64,000 nt of DNA from Rubellimicrobium aerolatum (lineage in GTDB: Bacteria; Pseudomonadota; Alphaproteobacteria; Rhodobacterales; Rhodobacteraceae), in the NCBI RefSeq assembly GCF_017872975.1, contig NZ_JAGGJP010000007.1, forward strand, positions 116,208 to 180,207. Reading direction: 5' to 3'. The notes below the pieces were generated by a model, which had not been told where the DNA came from, did not search any database, and saw only the letters and a program-made list of their open reading frames with translations. The position numbers and the translations under genes were made by a program. Shown piece after piece: positions 61,888 to 64,000 of this stretch (positions are counted from its first letter, which is position 1; every line of letters begins with the position of its first letter).

Positions 61888-61974
61888 CGGTGGCGTCTCC
61901 CTCGGGCTCGGCGCCCGCCGGGCGGAGGATGACGGGATCGGCGCCCGCGTCAAGCGCGGGCGGCCGGGGGCTCC

Positions 61975-63738
61975 TCAGTGGTCGAGGGGGGCGTAGGGCT
62001 CGAAGAAGGCCGAGCCGGCCCAGGCGGGCGGGGTGAACTCCACCCGTGTCGCGCCGTCGGTCCAGTTCGCCGCGTCGTTCGGGTCGCCCTGGCCGGTGAA
62101 GGCGGGGAGCGCCGGGTAGGGCAGGAGCGGGGGCGAGCGGAGGACGCTGGCGCTCGGGGCCTCGGCGGCGGGGTAGCCGGGCAGGGGCTCGGTCGCGCCG
62201 GAAGGCGGCGGGCCGCCCCGGCCGTGGCCGAACTGGCCGAAGCCGCTGGCCTCGTCCTGCGCGGGCTGGCGGGCAGTCACCGCGCCGGGGGCCTCGCCGC
62301 GCTCGACCCAGGCCATCAGGGGGGTGAGGAGGTCGAACTCGTAGGGGCCTTCGCCCTGGCTGCAATGATACATGCCGGGGACGAGGTAGAGGCGGGCGAA
62401 GGTGTCGGCGGTGTCCGCGCCCATGTGCGACCGGACGGCCTCGTAGTAGGTCAGCGTGTTCAGGGGCGAGATGTCGGTGTCGGACCAGCCGTGGTAGAGG
62501 ATCAGCTTGCCGCCCGCGCCGTGGAAGCCCGACAGGTCGGGGTTCGTCGCATCGTAGAGCGGGTGCAGGGCGGCGAGGCGCTGGAGCCACGCCGTGTCGA
62601 AGGTCACGTCGGCGAGGGTGAAGCCTTCGGGCGGGTTCTCGGGGAAGGCCACGCCGGTCAGGTGTTCGAGGGCGTGGTCCTGGCTCGCGGTCGTGGCGTC
62701 CGGGGTCTCGGGGACGAAGACGGTCCAGCGCAGCTCGGAGCCCCATTGCGGGCCGCCGAGGGTCAGGCGCTCGCCGGTGGCGGGGTCGCGGGGGCCGTCG
62801 TGGAGCTTTCGGACGACCTCCACCTCGGTGGGGGTGAGGCAGGCGGCGGTGTCGGTCGCGCCGGGCTCGCACTGGATGGTGGCGGGGTCGAAGGTGCAGG
62901 CGAGCGGGTCGGCGAGGAGGCCGTCCGCGAGGCCGTCGAGGTCGTCGCAGGCCGAGAGCACCGCGTCGTGCAGGAGCGGCAGGCGGGCGGCCAGCAGGAT
63001 CGCCCGGCCGTCGGCATCGCGGTTCGCGGTGGCCTGCCAGGCGTGGTAGAGGCCGTTCTGCACCTGGAAGTTCAGGGCGGGCGCCCCGGCGAGGATGCCG
63101 TCGAAGTCCTCGGGGTAGCGCTGGGCGGCGATCAGCGCCTCGCGCCCGCCGTCCGAGCAGCCGTTGAAGTAGGAATATTGGGCGGGCTGGCCGTAGAAGG
63201 CCTCGATCAGCCGCTTGGCGGCGAGGGCGGTGACGTGCTGGGCGCGGTGGGCGAAGTCGGCGCGTTTCTGCGGGTCGTCGCCCCAGCCGGCGTCCGAGGC
63301 CTGGTGGCCCATGTCGGTCGCGGCAATGGCGACGCCGCCGGCCTGGAGAGGGGTGCAGCCCGAGGCGGCGCCGACCTCGCGCAGGGACAGCCGCCCGCAG
63401 AGGCCGCCGCAGCCGAGTTGCAGGTAGCGGCCGGTCCACGTGTCCGTGGGGAGCACGACGGCGAAGGTGATGGCGGGGGCGAGCGTGCCCCGGACGGAAC
63501 AGGCGGCGATGCCCTGGTCGTTCGTGATCTCCTGCGCCTCGGTCACGCGGCTGCCCTCGCCGCCGATGTCGGTGAGGTCGGTGCCGAGGAGGTCGGCGCA
63601 GGCCATGGCGGGCGGGATGGCGGGGAGGTCGGCCTGGGCCTGGGCCTCGAAGGCGGTCAGCGCCACGAGGAGGAGCGCCAGGGCACCGAGCCACGCCTTC
63701 GGCCAGGATGTGCGAGTGTCGGATCGGTCGTTGGCCAA
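61975..63738 (-). CDS. Tannase/feruloyl esterase family protein
   Basis: A 587-residue secreted serine esterase (PF07519) cleaving aromatic esters such as ferulate, gallate or related esters. It has an N-terminal export helix (LGALALLLVALTAFEAQAQA), the nucleophile motif YFNGCSDGGREAL (Ser about residue 195), a Ca2+-binding lid region with ACDDLDGLADGLLADP, the catalytic-acid region YHGWSDTDISPLNT, and the histidine in LVPGMYHCSQGEGP. The paired cysteines next to Ser and His (CS-D/HC) match the family. It is secreted and therefore another possible T2SS client, but this is only conjecture. Confidence 0.92.
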   Translation of the reverse strand: MANDRSDTRTSWPKAWLGALALLLVALTAFEAQAQADLPAIPPAMACADLLGTDLTDIGGEGSRVTEAQEITNDQGIAACSVRGTLAPAITFAVVLPTDTWTGRYLQLGCGGLCGRLSLREVGAASGCTPLQAGGVAIAATDMGHQASDAGWGDDPQKRADFAHRAQHVTALAAKRLIEAFYGQPAQYSYFNGCSDGGREALIAAQRYPEDFDGILAGAPALNFQVQNGLYHAWQATANRDADGRAILLAARLPLLHDAVLSACDDLDGLADGLLADPLACTFDPATIQCEPGATDTAACLTPTEVEVVRKLHDGPRDPATGERLTLGGPQWGSELRWTVFVPETPDATTASQDHALEHLTGVAFPENPPEGFTLADVTFDTAWLQRLAALHPLYDATNPDLSGFHGAGGKLILYHGWSDTDISPLNTLTYYEAVRSHMGADTADTFARLYLVPGMYHCSQGEGPYEFDLLTPLMAWVERGEAPGAVTARQPAQDEASGFGQFGHGRGGPPPSGATEPLPGYPAAEAPSASVLRSPPLLPYPALPAFTGQGDPNDAANWTDGATRVEFTPPAWAGSAFFEPYAPLDH

Positions 63739-63868
63739 GGGGTCCCCCGTTCGTTGCCGGAACGGATCGGGGTGGTCCCGGCGGGCGGGGTTGCCTTCGA
63801 TCCTGTGGCTTCAACGAACGGGGGGGCGGGTTCCGTTGCCGGGAGCCCGCAGATTTCTTAGGAGCGGG

Positions 63869-64000
63869 TCAGCTCACCATCCCGCCGTCCATGTCGTCGC
63901 CGGTTTCGGCCATGAGGCGTCGGATGTCGGGCACGGTGATGCGGCGCTGGGGGCCGAGCTCCAGGACGCCCTCGGCCTTCAGCGCGCTGATCTGCCGGCT
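63869..64000 (-). CDS. Crp/Fnr-family regulator (C-terminal end)
   Basis: Only the last 43 residues lie in the window. SRQISALKAEGVLELGPQRR is the end of a Crp/Fnr winged helix (recognition helix and wing), followed by ITVPDIRRLMAETGDD and a short tail. The N-terminal cyclic-nucleotide-like domain is beyond the right edge, so the ligand cannot be judged. Confidence 0.85.
   Translation of the reverse strand, partial: SRQISALKAEGVLELGPQRRITVPDIRRLMAETGDDMDGGMVS

Overview
The window is chromosomal DNA of a very GC-rich alphaproteobacterium, most probably of the Rhodobacterales (Rhodobacter/Paracoccus/Roseobacter relatives). The clues are a petABC cytochrome bc1 operon whose Rieske N-terminus matches the Rhodobacter form, a four-subunit sarcosine oxidase operon with glyA, TPP- and cobalamin-riboswitch-controlled uptake genes, MtaB/DapF next to tRNA-Lys genes, and the overall codon bias. 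This assignment rests on recalled family features; no database search was run. GC content was judged by eye.

Layout. 1-770: 5' part of a CbiM-type cobalt permease (minus) behind a cobalamin riboswitch. 772-4197: smc. 4260-5807: a decayed flavodoxin-fold oxidoreductase and an aldo/keto reductase (minus). 5901-9389: a perfect inverted repeat, a TPP riboswitch and thiBPQ. 9519-12348: petABC (minus). 12749-17492: an outer-membrane barrel, an acyltransferase, an unusual hypothetical gene with no proper stop, mtaB and dapF. 17573-17803: two tRNA-Lys genes. 18270-19938: a sulfotransferase and a rhamnosyltransferase-like enzyme.

20126-33764 is a type II secretion (T2SS) island: gspK, O, G, J, I, F, C, M, L, E and D, on both strands. 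Between gspE and gspD lie a Tat-exported multicopper oxidase and a fused Sco/cytochrome c/histidine-rich protein. My best reading is a dedicated secretion system for a copper oxidase together with its copper-handling partner. This is the most striking part of the window.

34181-42118: an LppC-like lipoprotein, a small acidic protein, a DoxX-like membrane protein with an operator-like palindrome, and a TetR/AcrAB-type efflux locus with a clear operator. 42452-50972: a glycine-betaine-type ABC transporter followed by a DapA-family lyase, an aldehyde dehydrogenase, a FAD amine oxidoreductase and a GntR regulator. Two promoter regions here share a motif. The set looks like uptake and breakdown of a betaine or hydroxyproline-like compound. 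51010-59322: a TRIC-family channel, a 15-bp tandem repeat, a GlxA-type AraC regulator, soxBDAG and glyA, which would carry methylated glycine to sarcosine, glycine and serine with folate C1 units. 59478-64000: a DEAD-box helicase, a flavin reductase, a tannase/feruloyl esterase and the C-terminus of a Crp/Fnr regulator cut by the window edge.

No CRISPR array, transposase or integrase was seen.
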